Assembly (NCBI GenBank): GCA_020796225.1 | Contig: CM036762.1 | Location: forward strand, 10,985,633-11,049,632 | From: Arion vulgaris | Lineage: Eukaryota; Mollusca; Gastropoda; Stylommatophora; Arionidae | Direction: 5' to 3' | Length of the DNA stretch: 64,000 bases | Made by a program: the position numbers and the translations under genes | Notes under the pieces: generated by a model | The model's input: only the letters and a program-made list of their open reading frames with translations | The model's database searches: none | What the model was told of the DNA's origin: nothing | Part shown: positions 31,778 through 43,899 of the stretch, piece after piece | Position numbering within the stretch: position 1 is the stretch's first letter | Layout of the letters: each line of letters starts with the position of its first letter

Positions 31778-34180
31778 TATTTATTTATTTATGGATCACT
31801 CGGAAAAAAATTTTTCCCCATTCGTCTCTGTCCTCCTTGCAGCACCATCCCAAACCATTTGCTCACATCCCCATAGAAGTTGATTCAATCTTCTTTTCTA
31901 CCACAAGAAAAATGTCTGGCATGTCCAAACTTAACACCTAATTCTCGAACCGTTCCAGGTCGAGACCCGCCCATTCACACAATTGAGAGCGTACCGCATT
32001 GATGATATCGGCTCGTCCATCTTCTGCCCACTTGAGTCGGGCACTGTTTGCAAGAGAGCAGCACGCTCGTTACCCCGCACTGCAGCCCAGGCTTTACAGC
32101 CAAGTCTTTTTCGAGAGGGATTCCGAATGCTGTTCACCCTTTCCCACCGCATATTTCCAGTAAATCAGGAACATACTCATCGAGTCTGATTGAATCATGG
32201 GTAACCTTTTCACCACCCAGAAACCCGGGGCACGGATCTATAGTCATCTCGATTCTTTGTTAAAGCCCGCGTCCTCATAAAGGTGCGACCGTTTCGTTGT
32301 GCTGAGTAAGCCCACGTTTCTGGTGCCAGCTTGACAGAGCCATCGGTGTGATAATGATATCACCTGGGTGGGAGTCATCCACGAGTGCAAAAATTTTCCC
32401 CATTGACGACCCCCGGGGCCCATTCTCTACACGTCGCCCAAAGTGTGCTGATAACCTGGCGAAAGCAGTCAATCCTGATATGGCTTTCGCCCCGGCCTCA
32501 GCTCATCTAGAGTACAGACTTTTTAAAAATATCCTCTGCCTCCCCATCCAGGATCGACTCTCTTCAATCCCTTTCCCTTGTTCTCATTTTGGTTTGGCGG
32601 GAGGTTTGGTCCCAAAACTCTCAGATCCTTTACCGGGATTTTGTTCCTTTACTTGGGAACCAAGGACATAGCGCATTGCCTCACAAGAAGTGTCACGTGC
32701 AACCAGTATAACTCATCCTTCTTTTTGGATCCTTTCTAACTTATCCAGCGATTTTCCCAAAATTTAGAAACCAACCATAGCCCAACGGCACTGTCCAAAA
32801 AAAGAAAATAGTGGGCGTTTCAATATCCCCCCCCGCCAAAACTTTGGAGCGGTTCCCCTTTCTTCCCTTTTTAGTTACGTTCTCAAATGGCCAAATGACG
32901 GCTTCGTAAACTGTTTTTCCCAAGATACTTTAGTGTTTGGTTCTGTAAATGTCTTTTTAAAATGCTGACAACCGGGGTGTTCTTTACTATGTGAGTGTTA
33001 AAGAGAACCATGTTAGAAGGCCTTTTCTGGGTTCAATTCCCCAATTCATTACCATCCAATCCATTCATTTTAATGAGATGCGATCTCATTTCGTCCGCCA
33101 TGCGATACACCAGAAATCATCGGCGGACATTGTTCTGCCAACCCGACCCTTTTTTGCTGGTTCCCGACGGTGTATCATTGAACGGGGCTGGCGGGGTGGT
33201 GTCCCTAAGGCTATTAGACCTGTTGTGGGTTTTGTGCCCATGAACCGCAACGCATTAAATCCCTCAAAAATGCAGCAGCAATCCACTTGACCAAGCGTGT
33301 TTCCACCTGCATATCCTCAATAACTGCATAAGGGTGTAAGAACATTGTTTTATGCGTCCTGCAAATCAAGGCGGCTGCTGCCTTCCATCCCCATCTGAAA
33401 CCCCCCATACGCATCATATGCAAAGACCGCCATTGCACCAGGTGTCCTTTCCTGGGCGATAGCCGAGAGTGGAGGGGAAAAACCCTTTGTCTCCATTATA
33501 TTTGAAACTCTACGAGCTATGAAATTTTTTTAAGCAGTTTGCACAGTGTTTTGCAAGGTAATAATTTATATCCATTTGTGCCTTTAGATCTTTTCCAGGG
33601 GCAAGGGGCTCAGATAGCTTGCGCCAATCGTCAGGAATAGTGCCAGTATGGATATTTTTTTAAAAACTTGCAAATTCAGCAAGATCTTTGTCCTGACATT
33701 TTTGTGACTGTACCGAACACCATCAGGACCAGGCGCTGTATCAGAGCATGTCTTTAGTATTGATTTGATATTATCGACAGAAATGATTCTTTTTGGTCGC
33801 CCATGACAGTCTGCCTCTCAGGGGAATTATAGATCTGCTGCATCCTTTTACTTTCCCTCTCTGTCTTTTTTTTCTGTCTGGAGAAAAAAAGGTAAGAACC
33901 TCACCCTCCTCATCTTTAAAATTACCCACTGCCCAGTTCAGATTAGGCATTGAAAAGGCTCCCCATTTGCTGGGTGAAACCCCAGAATTTTGGGGATTGC
34001 TCTTTCCGTTTTCAACCAAATTTCTCCCAAAAATTTGTTTGGCTTCTTTGAAATCTTTTTGAAATGAAACCCGACTGTTCTTTCTTTCTGTCAGGGTATT
34101 TCCCCTTTCCTCGGGAGATTTTGGATTTTCTGGTTTTTTTGTTTTGGTCGCCATCCTTTTTCCCCCATGCCTCCCTGGCA
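31778..34180 (-). mobile_element. R2-like non-LTR LINE insertion, copy 2
   Basis: About 2.4 kb absent from copy 1 (the uninterrupted site is at about 24,690: GCAGTAAAACTATTTGATTGG). It is bracketed by GAAAAACTTT (31,768-31,777) and GTAAAACTTT (34,181-34,190), consistent with one duplicated target word read with errors. The minus strand carries CSDTAPGPDGVRYS (about 33,709-33,750), the RT box APGPDG, followed downstream by pieces of IPDDWRKLSEP and HPGDIIITPMAL. The 3' tail is an (ATAA)n repeat (31,778-31,792). Heavy sequencing noise prevents a continuous frame, and no endonuclease was recognised. Clade assignment as R2-like rests on the tail and RT flavour and is weak. Confidence 0.65.
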
Positions 34181-34879
34181 GTAAAACTTTTTTGATTGCG
34201 AATCACGTAATAAAAAATATTGTTTAAATTACAAAACAATGACAATATACAGCAACGTTTTTCCCAAAAAAAGGCTACAAGGCCTTTATGGTTTCTTTGG
34301 TCAAGTTCGTTCTAATTTTAAACTGAAAACCTACCCCAGCTTTTCCCCAAAGGGGGAGAACCCGGTGGGGTTGAAAAGGGGGGCGATAGTAGATTCAGAA
34401 AAATTTTGGGGGGCGCAGCCATATAATAAAATCAAATTAGCACACCCGTGATCTAAACTTCTTAAATGTCAACTTGTTTTCCCCCGGTGGTTCCCGGGGG
34501 CCAAAATTTTTTAAAAAAAATGAACCACTTTCCCTCCAGGGGCTGTGAAAGGGGCGACGGGGGTTTTGGGCAAAATCGGATTTGCCCTAAAGTGTGAAGT
34601 TTGCGTTTGGGGCCTACCAAACCAATGTCCGTTACACGTTTTTGGGAAAGATCAAAATATCAAAAAGAGTATTAAATTGGTCAAAGAAAAACGCAAAGAA
34701 AATTGTGGCCCCACGCTTTTTGATAGTCTGCCAAAAGTAGTGAACGCTCTACTTATTTGGGGTTGTTTTCCCCCAAAAAAAGGGGCAAAGCGTCAAAGAT
34801 AGAAAAGTTTTTGAACTGGTGTTAGATGGCCCCTTTTTTATTTGTATTTGTTGTGTGGAAAAAACAACTATTTTGTTGA
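34181..34879. repeat. Copy 2 of the segment 24,690-25,444
   Basis: Collinear with copy 1, including the hAT 5' scrap near 34,335 and a SINE at about 34,479-34,701. Homopolymer noise is severe. For example, the SINE head reads CCCCCGGTGGTTCCCGGGGG where copy 1 has GCCCGAGTGGTTACGGGGCC. Confidence 0.78.
34479..34701 (+). mobile_element. SINE copy (copy 2 of the 25,009 insertion), noisy
   Basis: Positionally equivalent to 25,009-25,260. Family words such as GGCCTACCAAACCAATGT survive. The tail and head are distorted by dropped bases. Confidence 0.72.
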
Positions 34880-35613
34880 CAGTGCCTTTTGCAGGGGGGC
34901 CCGGGAAAATTTTTAAACCCCTAGGTTTTGTATGATAAAAAAATAAAAATAAACCCCCAAAAACAAACTTTTTTTGATTTAATGTAAAAGCAAATTTAGA
35001 GATAATACAGAAAACAATTTCTAAAAGTAAATTACATTCAATGCCCATTGGGAGGTTGTTTAGCATTTTTCCCCATCATGTTCCTTAACTCCTTTTTGTT
35101 TTTTTAATGTTGAAAAAAAACGTTTCTCTGCAGTTAGTAACTAAAGACAAAAAATTTGTTTTTTATTTGTTTAAAATTTTCCATTATATGTTTAAAAAAT
35201 TGCAGTTCAAGAGCTTTTGTTTTTGTTGCAAATAGCGGCTACATTAGTTTTCAAAAGTTAACAAACGCAAATTTCCTCTTTTTTCCAAATCCTTTGAAAG
35301 AAAATTTTTGAGTTTTTTTCGTCTTTCTGCAAAATTTTAACTCCCAAATATTAAAATACCCTCTTGGAAAGCCCCCATCTTTTTAGCAAAGGCAAATCAT
35401 TATCAATTATGAAATAAACACAACTTTCAAATTTTTTTTGGGGGTTTTGATTTTCTACAACTTCATCGGCGTAGTAGAGCCGCTGAAGTCGTCGTTTTTA
35501 ATTCGTTGCGTCGTCGAATTTTGTTGTGAATTCGTCAGTCAGGTTTTTGGCGGCCTAAATTTCGAAAATGAGGCGCATTTTAAACGTATGTGTAACGATT
35601 AAAAGGGTATATC

Positions 35614-36776
35614 CAGCGCCGGATTAGCCTAGTAGCAGAAGAAAACCCCGGCCCTCCCTTTTGGGGGGCCCACCCATGGATGATGAAATGGAAAATAACC
35701 AGATGTTATAAAAAACACCGCTGCAAATTTTTAAATGTCGTGTGATGGTGCTGAATTAAAAATCGAAGAAAAAAAAATACAGACGACTTTCCCCACTGTG
35801 ATAGATAAAAAAAATAGAAGAATCATCATTCCCAATACTACCTTTAAAGTCCAACTCTTCACGTTTTGCCACTTTTTTTCAAGACAAACTGAAATCAATG
35901 AAGGGCCCTCCCATTTCCCTTTTCTTCCGAAAGAGAGGCAAAAAGCACAACTGTTTCCCAATGTAGCAACATCTTCACAACCAAAAACACAACGAAAGTA
36001 AAATGTACCCAACGTTTGGTGAATGGCCAAACTCTTCAATCAGATTATTAATTGTAAAAGAAAGAAAGTGCAACATATGAACAGTGATTTCATGTTTTAA
36101 AACCAAAAAACATAAAAAGAAAAAATCCACGATTTTGTCGAAATCGTTTTTCAATAAAAACCATACAAACAAACAAAACTCCGTGAGATTGGGTTTTGGT
36201 TATAAAAAAACAAAGGACAACTGTTCTGTTTGTTTGCAAAGTTATTGTTTTAGGCTTCCATGAGTGACTGGTGTATTTGGAATCCGGCAGTTAAAATCTT
36301 ACAGCAGAAGAGATCTTGAAAAGAACTCCAAATATTGTCATCTTACCAAGAGGATTTGGAAGAAACCCTGGGACGAACTTACAGTTCACTAAACTTAAAA
36401 AATGTAGCTGCGGCTTTAGCAAAAAAGGGGGCTTGAACCAAATTTTATAAACATATAAGGGAAAATTCATTATAGTCGTTTTCCCAAATGTAGAAATAGT
36501 CTTGAATTTACTTTTTTTTGATTACCAACTGCAGGGAAACGTTCTTTTTCAACATTAAAGCGTAAAAAAAGGAGTTAAGGCATGATGGGACAAGATCGTC
36601 TAAAAAAATCATTAATGAACATTGAATGAATTTACTTATAGAAATTGATTTTCTGTTTTTTTAAATTTGCTCACATTAAATCGAGACAAGTGTGTTTAAA
36701 AAAATTGTTTTTTTTTTATTATCAAAAAACCTAGGGCCCGCCAAAATTTACGGGCCCCCTTTAGCCTAATCGGACG
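35614..36776 (+). mobile_element. Internally deleted ZMYM-type hAT, copy 2, perfect TSD
   Basis: Starts CAGCGCCGGATTAG at 35,614. It is flanked by perfect 8-bp duplications GGTATATC (35,606-35,613 and 36,777-36,784). This is the same insertion as 58,655-59,962 in copy 3. It encodes scraps of the transposase N-terminus (CDGAELKIEEK region) and C-terminal dimerisation region, with the catalytic middle missing. Confidence 0.8.
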
Positions 36777-37389
36777 GGTATATCTCGTTTGGTCTTGATC
36801 GGGTGGTTTAATGAACCTAGAGTTTTAATCGTTCAAATTTCGTTCCATAAAATGGTAATATTCCTTTTTCCAAACCCCTTTCACCCCCAAAACTGAATAT
36901 CCGTTACAATTAACTTTTGATCATGTAATTTGAGATGTCACCCAAAAACTTGTTTAATAGTGGTAAACTACAAAAGGGCCTTTGTCGCATCAGCTCGGGC
37001 AGACCCCCTGGTGCCCGACATCTCTTAAAGTGGGGAGTTTTGAGTGTTCTTCCCAGTGTTTTGTAAGAATGGCATCGATAGGTAGAAGCGGAAAAAAAAA
37101 TTTAAAGGGGTTTTTAACAAAATCAAAAAAATAGATGCTTCTATACAACATTCTGCGCCCCTTTAGAAAACAAATTAGGAATGTGAAAAGAGGAATGTAT
37201 TCGCGTATTTATTTATCCCCTTAAGGGTGCTTGAAAGCCGGCATTTCCCACTATGTTCTGCATTGTCAAGTTTTGACCACGACAGTCTTTGATAGCAATC
37301 CTTTTTTTTTTTAAAAATCAAGTAAACTTTGGGCGAGTTGTTTACGATGCCCTTTCCCATATCCAAGAACTTACATATTTTCCACTGTC

Positions 37390-38308
37390 CATTTTTAGAA
37401 AGACCCCGAAGCATGAGGTTTCGGTTGCCCCGTGACACTTTTTGAGGCAATGCGCTATGCCCCTGATTGCCAACGAGGGCCCCAAAACCCAAAAAGTCCC
37501 GGTGCTTTAGATTTTTGGGACACTCATCCCTGCAAACCATAAAAGAACAAGGAAGGCGATTGAAGAGAGGTCGATCCGGAGGCCCAGGCAGAGATTTTAT
37601 TAAACAGGTCTTTTCCTAGATGAGCTAGGCACGGTGACGAATGGATGCCTATTCAGAGGTTTGACTGCTTCCCCAGGGTTATCAGCACCTGGACGCCGCT
37701 GTAGAAATGGCCCCGGCTCGTCAATGAGTTTCCACTCGGGGATCCCCCCACCCAGGTGAATATTTTTCCAACCGATGGTTGCGCGTGGCACCAGATCATC
37801 GTACCACACAACAAACGGTCGCCCCCCGGGATCGGGTTTTCAGACAACGAATCGGCTGCTAGGGAATCACCGCTCCCGGGTCTGTCAGGGTGGTGGAACA
37901 GGTTCCCCCTACGATCATTATCGCTCGATGGTATGCCAACGATTGCATCGGGAAGTATGGGGGTGGAATGGGTGAACGCATTCAGTCACATCTCAAAAAA
38001 AGGGCGTACCGCCTGGACATGCTGGGGCAACAGCGTGCTGACTTTTTGCAAACGTGCCCGACTCAAGTGGCGGCATGGACGACCGATATCATCAATGCGG
38101 TACGTTTTCAAGTGAATGTGGGTTCGACACTGGGGAGTTAAATTGGTGGTTTGGGAATGCCAGACAGTGTCGTCTTCTTTAGAGAGAGAAGATATTTAAT
38201 CAACTTTCATGGGTACGGAGAAATGGACTTTGGGATGGCTGCTGCAACGGGGGACAGAGCCAAAGGGGGAACAATGTGCCGACGTCGATCGCAAACATAA
38301 CAAACAAA
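37390..38308 (+). mobile_element. R2-like LINE fragment, copy 2 only
   Basis: About 0.9 kb that interrupts the ZMYM transposase. The equivalent site in copy 3 (about 60,612-60,622, CTGATCCAGATGG) is continuous. Words such as GCCCGACTCAAGTGG and GATATCATCAATGCGGTACG are the reverse complement of 31,985-32,045, so it belongs to the same family as the insertion at 31,778 but in the opposite orientation and 5'-truncated. It ends in a CATAACAAACAAA-type tail. A TSD around CTGNCCAG is suggested but blurred by errors. Confidence 0.6.
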
Positions 38309-39095
38309 CTGCCCAGATGGTAACACATCCCACTTTAGAGGGGTTGGTCCCCCCGGAAATGTCTGGAGACCGGGATGGGAATAGTACTTGATTTCTTAAT
38401 TTCGCAACATATGATCCAGTAAGGTGCAATTAGATGGATAAATTCCCTTTGTTGTTTTTTTTGATAATATGCCCCTTTTCCCTTTTTTTCCCATAAGTAT
38501 TTATATGCTGAGCCAAAAAAATGTCAAATTTGGCAAATTCCAACAAACCTAAATAATGGGTTATTATTGGTAAACCCAATATTTTAACCACACCCCGAAA
38601 TGAAAACCCCCGTTCTGCAAAAAATTAAACGGAATTCGCTCTAAAAGGTCCAATATGTTTGTTGGTCTCTTTCTTAACGAGAATCGACCCCCCGTCCTTC
38701 GTTTTGAAACTAACGGAAATTACGTTGTCTGGGGGGGGGTGCCTTCATGTTTTTTTAAACTAATTTTTCCCAAAAACTGCGGGCAAAAACTGGTTATGAA
38801 AAAATTTTTCCCTTTTTGAAGATTTGTTTTGTTTTTTAGCGTAAAAAAAGGGGACATTTCCCAAAAAATAAAAAACCCGAAGTTGGTAGCTCAGACCCCC
38901 CCCGTCCCTACTGTCCGGAAATTGTAAAACATGATTTTGGCCCCTAACCAAATAAAAAAGAATAAAAGGGGGGGATATTATTAAACCCCCAACCCTGGTT
39001 CCATTTTATTACTAGGACAGCTTGCTTTGTCAAAGGCGGGGGGCCCCTCAGGGGCCCGTGCTTTACTTCTGCGAAAAGGCTAACCGGCCCTCTTT

Positions 39096-39174
39096 TAACC
39101 CTAAATGGAAAAATGGGCCCGAATGCTGAAAATATAGAATTGGCATTGAGGGCCCCTAAATGGACACATCGTTC
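39096..39174. other. Short spacer between hAT and SINE, copy 2
   Basis: Equivalent to 61,480-61,573. It contains the target word of the hAT (read CTTTTAAC) and the SINE insertion site (ACACATCGTT). Nothing coding. Confidence 0.5.
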
Positions 39175-39386
39175 CCCGAGGGTTCCGGGCCAAAAAAAAA
39201 AAGGGAACCATTGTTACCTGCCCAGGTTAAGAGGGGACGGGGGTTTTGGCTAAAAAACCGCCTGTGCCCTAAATGGGAAGTCTGGGTTTAGAGGCCTCCC
39301 AAAACCCAAGGGAAAATTTACGTTTTTGGGAAAAGATCAAAATATCACAAGAATTAAAATTGGTCAAAGAAAAGGGAAGAAGAAGC
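39175..39386 (+). mobile_element. SINE copy (copy 2 of the 61,574 insertion), noisy
   Basis: Equivalent to 61,574-61,820. The head reads CCCCGAGGGTTCCGGGCC and the tail AAGGGAAGAAGAAG. Recognisable by order of words and position only. Confidence 0.68.
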
Positions 39387-40380
39387 AGATGTCGGAAAAA
39401 TGGAAAAAAATTATTTCTTTTGGGTTTTTTTTAACTTTCTAAAAAAACACTGCTATCTATATCATTAAGTTGGCATGGACGAAATTTAAACATTTTTTGA
39501 GGACGTCATCATAGCCCCCCGGGACATGCCCCGGGTGGTGCGTTTCCCCGCCTGAAACCACCCCCCTGCCAGTTCGATAAGAGAGATGAAGGAAAGATCA
39601 GAGTTTTTTTGATTCCAACCCGATGTGATGTAGCACGAACTGCTGAGGGTTTTTCAGGCCTCACCCAAAGAAAACAGTCTGAGAAATTTGGGGAAACATA
39701 TATGTTTTAATATTGTCTAGTACTTACTTTTATGCCGAATACATTTAAAAGATCGACAAATGTAATAAATAGGATTTCCCCTTCTCTTCATTTTTTTGAA
39801 GTTATCAAAAGTAAATATTAGGTCTTGTTGATGGCTTTGAAAAGACATTTGAGAATATGCCTAATTTTTCTTTGGGGTTTTTAAAAATAAAGGAAGGATT
39901 TAAAATTTTTGGGGAAGACCTTATAAATACTAAGTCCCCATCTTGAGGTATATTGTTTTTTTAAAGTTTGGAAGGGGTTTTTTTCCCCAGCACTGGCAAG
40001 TTTTAGGGTGGGGAAAAAGGTTATCCTGAGCATCTCTGCACAACTTCTTTTCCCAGAGGGCCCGTGAGTTTTCAATATTTTTTGTAGGAGAAAAGATTAT
40101 AGAAAATACATTTTACGTAGGTAAAAGGTGAAGAGTCAAATATAAAAAATTTTGTTATCTTACAATATGATTTTTTTTCCCGTTGCGGGTATTTTTTTCA
40201 GTAATGATGAGATATAAAAAGAGCAACATAGACAGATATATATATTTTAAAGCTAAACATATGACAGATAACACCAAAAAACGTAAATTTGTTAACATTT
40301 TTTTTAGGGAGTTTCATCCAAAAAAGGGGAAATACAAGTAAAGGGGTTTTGTTTAAAAAGTTTTTTTTGACATAGTTTCG
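39387..40380 (-). pseudogene. LINE reverse transcriptase fragment, copy 2, noisy
   Basis: Collinear with 61,821-62,930, where the minus strand shows the RT A-motif. In this copy the frame is destroyed by missing bases and homopolymers. It is listed so that the block is not mistaken for unique sequence. Confidence 0.55.
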
Positions 40381-41590
40381 ATTTCAGATTGATCGCATCA
40401 GATAAACTATAAAAGAAAAGAATTTGCAAAGAAAAACAAAAAAAGTAAAAAACAAATATCAAGGTAAAAAAAAAAGTCCATATTACCAGCTCTAAAAAAA
40501 AAAAGCAAGAACAATTAATATTCAGACTCTATAATTAAAAACTGAATACCATTTTTTCAACAAACCAAAAGAAGAAACCGTAGTGTGACTCAACATTAAA
40601 AAAAATGATTTTCATTTTTCCCAAAAGATGCCAGAAAATAAAAAAAATAAATGAAAATGATAGAATCAAAAAGGGAGATGAGACATAAATGTAAAACAAA
40701 GGGGTTTTCCCAGACAATATAACAACAAACAATAAAACAAAGGGGTTGGGTGTAAATTTATTTTACATCTAAACACCTGCAGTTTTCTTTTTTTTCTTTC
40801 TAACCCTGTATCCCCCCGGTCAGGTCAGGAAGAGTTTTAAACAGGCCCAGTATGCGTAGTGTCTTTTTCCCCCTCTTTTCTCTGGGGTCCTTTTTTGTGG
40901 CGGCCTTTTCTTTACAGAGGTGCAAAAAAAGGGTTTGTTGAATATACAGAAAAATAGGTAATGGTTTCCCCAAGAAACACCACAACACTGAAACAAGTCC
41001 ATCGATTCAAGTATCTGGGAACATTCCTGACATCAGATGAGAGATGTAAACATAGATTAGGGTAGAATAGCTCAGGAAATTTTGAAAATAAACAGTTATG
41101 ATAACCACTAAAAGACACTGTAAAAGATTCCAGTGTCATTGAGCAATATTTATGTATTTTATTGGAAAATGAAAAGAATTTAAAAGAAAATTAAAGTCAC
41201 AGGACATGTTTTTAAAAGAAGAATGCTGAAAATTCCATAGCAGAAAAAACCCTTTTTAAAAAAACCCTGAAAAAAAAAGAAACCTTATCAAAAGAATAAG
41301 AATCAGACAATCAAGGTTTTTTGGACATAATGAAAAGGAGGTTTAGAACTTTGGTGACAAAGGTAAAATTAGGGAAGGAGGTTGTGAAGACTGGGAGAAG
41401 ATGTTGGGTGTCTGGCATTGTGGTTTGAAAAAGATCAAAATTCAAAACGGGTTTAAACTGACCAGGGGGAAGGCAAAGCAAAATGGGGATATTGTTAATC
41501 AGAAAAGGGGGAGCAGAGACTGATGTCACACCAGTGCCATTGCAATGACAAGCTTTGTAGATCTCAAAAACCAGAGGCAAAAGCCCACTG
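40381..41590 (+). pseudogene. RTE/CR1-like LINE, copy 2, extends beyond copy 3
   Basis: Collinear with 62,940-64,000 up to about 41,222, then continues. At 41,000-41,050 it has the plus-strand equivalent of the FKYLGTFLTSD region. At about 41,280-41,400 the tail region appears (AAACCTTATCAAAAGAATAAG, then GGACATAATGAAAAGGAGG, the complement of words at 22,385-22,450). This is the same LINE type as 22,055-22,930 but in plus orientation. It ends somewhere near 41,590. Confidence 0.6.
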
Positions 41591-41849
41591 CTTTCTTAAA
41601 ATTTTAAAAACTGAGTCTGATGGAAAAAGGAGATCCCCTAGTCTCTGATGCTTCCCATTCTACCTTGTTATCGGGGTTGTTTCATCCAATTCACTTTCCA
41701 ACTTTATTCCCCAAACAGCATCTAAGCAGTTTAAAATTTGTCTACTAATTGTATAATATGTGACAATTAATGTATGGGTAAGTGTGTGTCTCTTACACCC
41801 CCTCACCAACTCTCTAAAATCCTCCTTTCATATTGACAGGCCCCCCGTC

Positions 41850-43340
41850 ACAAACTCTCAAGACAAACATTATACTTGCAAGGTTTCTTTTCTTATATAT
41901 TCATCTAGCAGTATAAATTTTATCTGCACAAGCTGTGCCCCCCAAAACATTACTTTTAAAAGTTTCCCCATGTATGTGTCCTTCTGTTTTTTTCAAGCCC
42001 CCACATTTGTAAACCTGTTCACAAATATCCACTTTAAGGCCTCTCCCTGTATGTATTGTGTGTGTATTTTTAAATTACTAGTTTACAAGCCCTGTACCAC
42101 AAACATACACTTATGGTTTTCTCCTGTTTACTCTTTATGTCTTTCAAAATTAGTTTCCCGGAAGATACCCACAAACATCCACTTGCGGTTTCTCTCCTGT
42201 ATGCTTCTATGTCTTGTCAGTTGATATTTGAGCCCGCCCCCAAAATATCACACTTGAAAGGGTTTTCCCCTGTGTTTTCTTCTGTGAACGTCAGTTGATA
42301 GTCTAAAACTTACCCCACAAAATCACACATTGAATTTCCCAGTGTTTTCGTCGTTATGTCAAGTTACAAGCTCGAAAACTCTTACAAATATAAACCCTTG
42401 TAAGGTTTTCCCCTTGTTTTTTTCTTAATTTGATTATATAACCCTAACCAAGCTTTTTTTTAAAAGTTTTCCCCCCAGTATGTCTTGTCTGTGCCTCAAG
42501 GTGCTCGCAAACCTTGCACCACAAACATCACACTTGTAAGGTTTCTCCAGTGTGTATTCTTTTTGTTTTGTTAACCATTTTTTACAACAACACCACAAAC
42601 ATCAAAATGGGGTTTCTCCCATTTCCCTTGTTTGTAATGAAGGGTTACTAGCTGTAGAAAATCCCCCAAAAAATCACACAAAAGGTTTTTTTCCAGAAAT
42701 TTTTTTTAGATGTGTAAAAAGAGTAGAATTTCCCCAAAAATACCCCTTGAAGGTTTTTTCAGTATGTTTTCGCTATTACCTTCATCTACCAGCTGTAGTA
42801 AACTTCATTACAAATATCACCTTGTGGGTTTTCTCCTTTTGACTTTTTGGCATGTTAAAAAAAAATTTCAAATTTAAACCACAAACATCACATTTTACTG
42901 TTTGTTTATCTTTTTTTTCTTGCCCTTCAGTTTTTTTCTGTGTAAACGTTATACTACAAACATCACACTTTAAGCTTCTTTCCTTTATGTCTATTCTTGC
43001 ACCTTCAGGTCTTTATCTGAGCAAAATTACTTCCAAACATCACACTCTACAGCTTTTTTTTTTAAGGGATTAATTTCTATTTGAGTAAAATTGCAAATAT
43101 CCACTTGTACTGCTTTATTCCAGTATTATTATTCTGTGGACCTTCATTCATCATTTTTAAAATTAAATTACAAACTACATGTGGGGTTTCTCTCTTTATT
43201 ATTTTTTTCCCTTCAGGTCCCCTCTGTACAAACAAAAGCATCAAAAATTACATTGCGATTTTTCATGTATGTTTTCCCATGTCTTTATCAACTAGGTTTT
43301 AAACGCAGAATCAAATTGAGGTTTTCCCCCTTTTTTTTTT
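41850..43340 (-). CDS. C2H2 zinc-finger array, about 20 fingers (degraded read)
   Basis: On the plus strand a unit like ACCACAAACATCACACTTGTAAGGTTTCTCC recurs roughly every 70-84 bases. On the minus strand this is the linker and first half of a C2H2 finger (HTGEKPYKCDVCG). I count about twenty repeats between 41,870 and 43,320, the clearest at 42,095, 42,165, 42,240, 42,520, 42,590, 42,880 and 42,955. An intact array would have 84-bp units. The shortened, frame-shifting spacing here matches the noisy sequencing of this region, so I cannot say whether the gene is functional. Such proteins bind DNA in the nucleus and are often lineage-expanded. It is the best candidate for a host gene in the window. 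Confidence 0.72.
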
Positions 43341-43676
43341 TGTGTGTGCAGTCAGAAAAAACAAGAACAATTGATCCCAAATCATGACTTTTTCAGCTGC
43401 TTTTCTGTGTTTTCTTTCGATTGATTAGACTAAAACCCAGTAAATCTATATAAAAAGATCAATTTTTGTTTCTTGAACTTTCTCCAAGAATATTTACGGG
43501 TATAAAACACAGAATTCATTTTTACATTTTGTTGAAACCATTATTGACAGTTGAATATCAATTCGACTGTTATTCGATTTTATTATGACCTGCCATTCGT
43601 GACTTTCAATCCTCTTTAAGTCATACAGACTCTGCTCTAATGGACTGAACATTATTTTCTTTATGTTTTTTTAATC

Positions 43677-43880
43677 TTAATCCCTAATTTTGTGTTTTTT
43701 TCCAAAAATGTATGTGCCATTGATCTTTTTTATTTTTTTCTCATCTTGTGTTTGTTCCTGTTTCTCAAGGGTTTCTGGGGATTCTCTGGTAACTAATTTA
43801 CAGTTTACAGTTGTGAATGTTAAAAATTTAGGACTTTCTTTTCCCTTAACATCAATCACAGTTTTTAAGTAGCTCCATGT
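43677..43880 (-). CDS. Possible upstream exon of the zinc-finger gene
   Basis: A minus-strand frame of 60 residues (43,677-43,859) is lysine- and glutamate-rich (SPETLEKQEQTQDEKKIKK). It lies directly upstream of the finger array in the same direction. Its plus-strand neighbour at about 43,880-43,893 reads CCCCTGACCCCTG, whose complement could be a 3' splice acceptor (CAG). This would fit the low-complexity leader common before finger arrays. There is no motif, so the call rests on position and composition only. Confidence 0.3.
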   Translation of the reverse strand, partial: TWSYLKTVIDVKGKESPKFLTFTTVNCKLVTRESPETLEKQEQTQDEKKIKKINGTYIFGKKHKIRD

Positions 43881-43899
43881 CCCCTGACCCCTGAAAAGT

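Larger units (their letters stand above)
34880..39095 (-). mobile_element. ZMYM-type hAT, copy 2, with two insertions
   Basis: Begins at CAGTGCC... (34,880) after the target word (read TTTTGTTGA here). It ends near 39,095 at a degraded GGCTAACCGGCCC, equivalent to the terminal repeat at 61,466-61,479. Inside are an inverted shorter family member (35,614-36,776) and an R2-like piece (about 37,390-38,308). The Nimb LINE found in copy 3 is absent: the empty site reads GTGTAACGATTAAAAGGG at about 35,590-35,606. The transposase frames are unreadable here because of noise. Confidence 0.72.
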
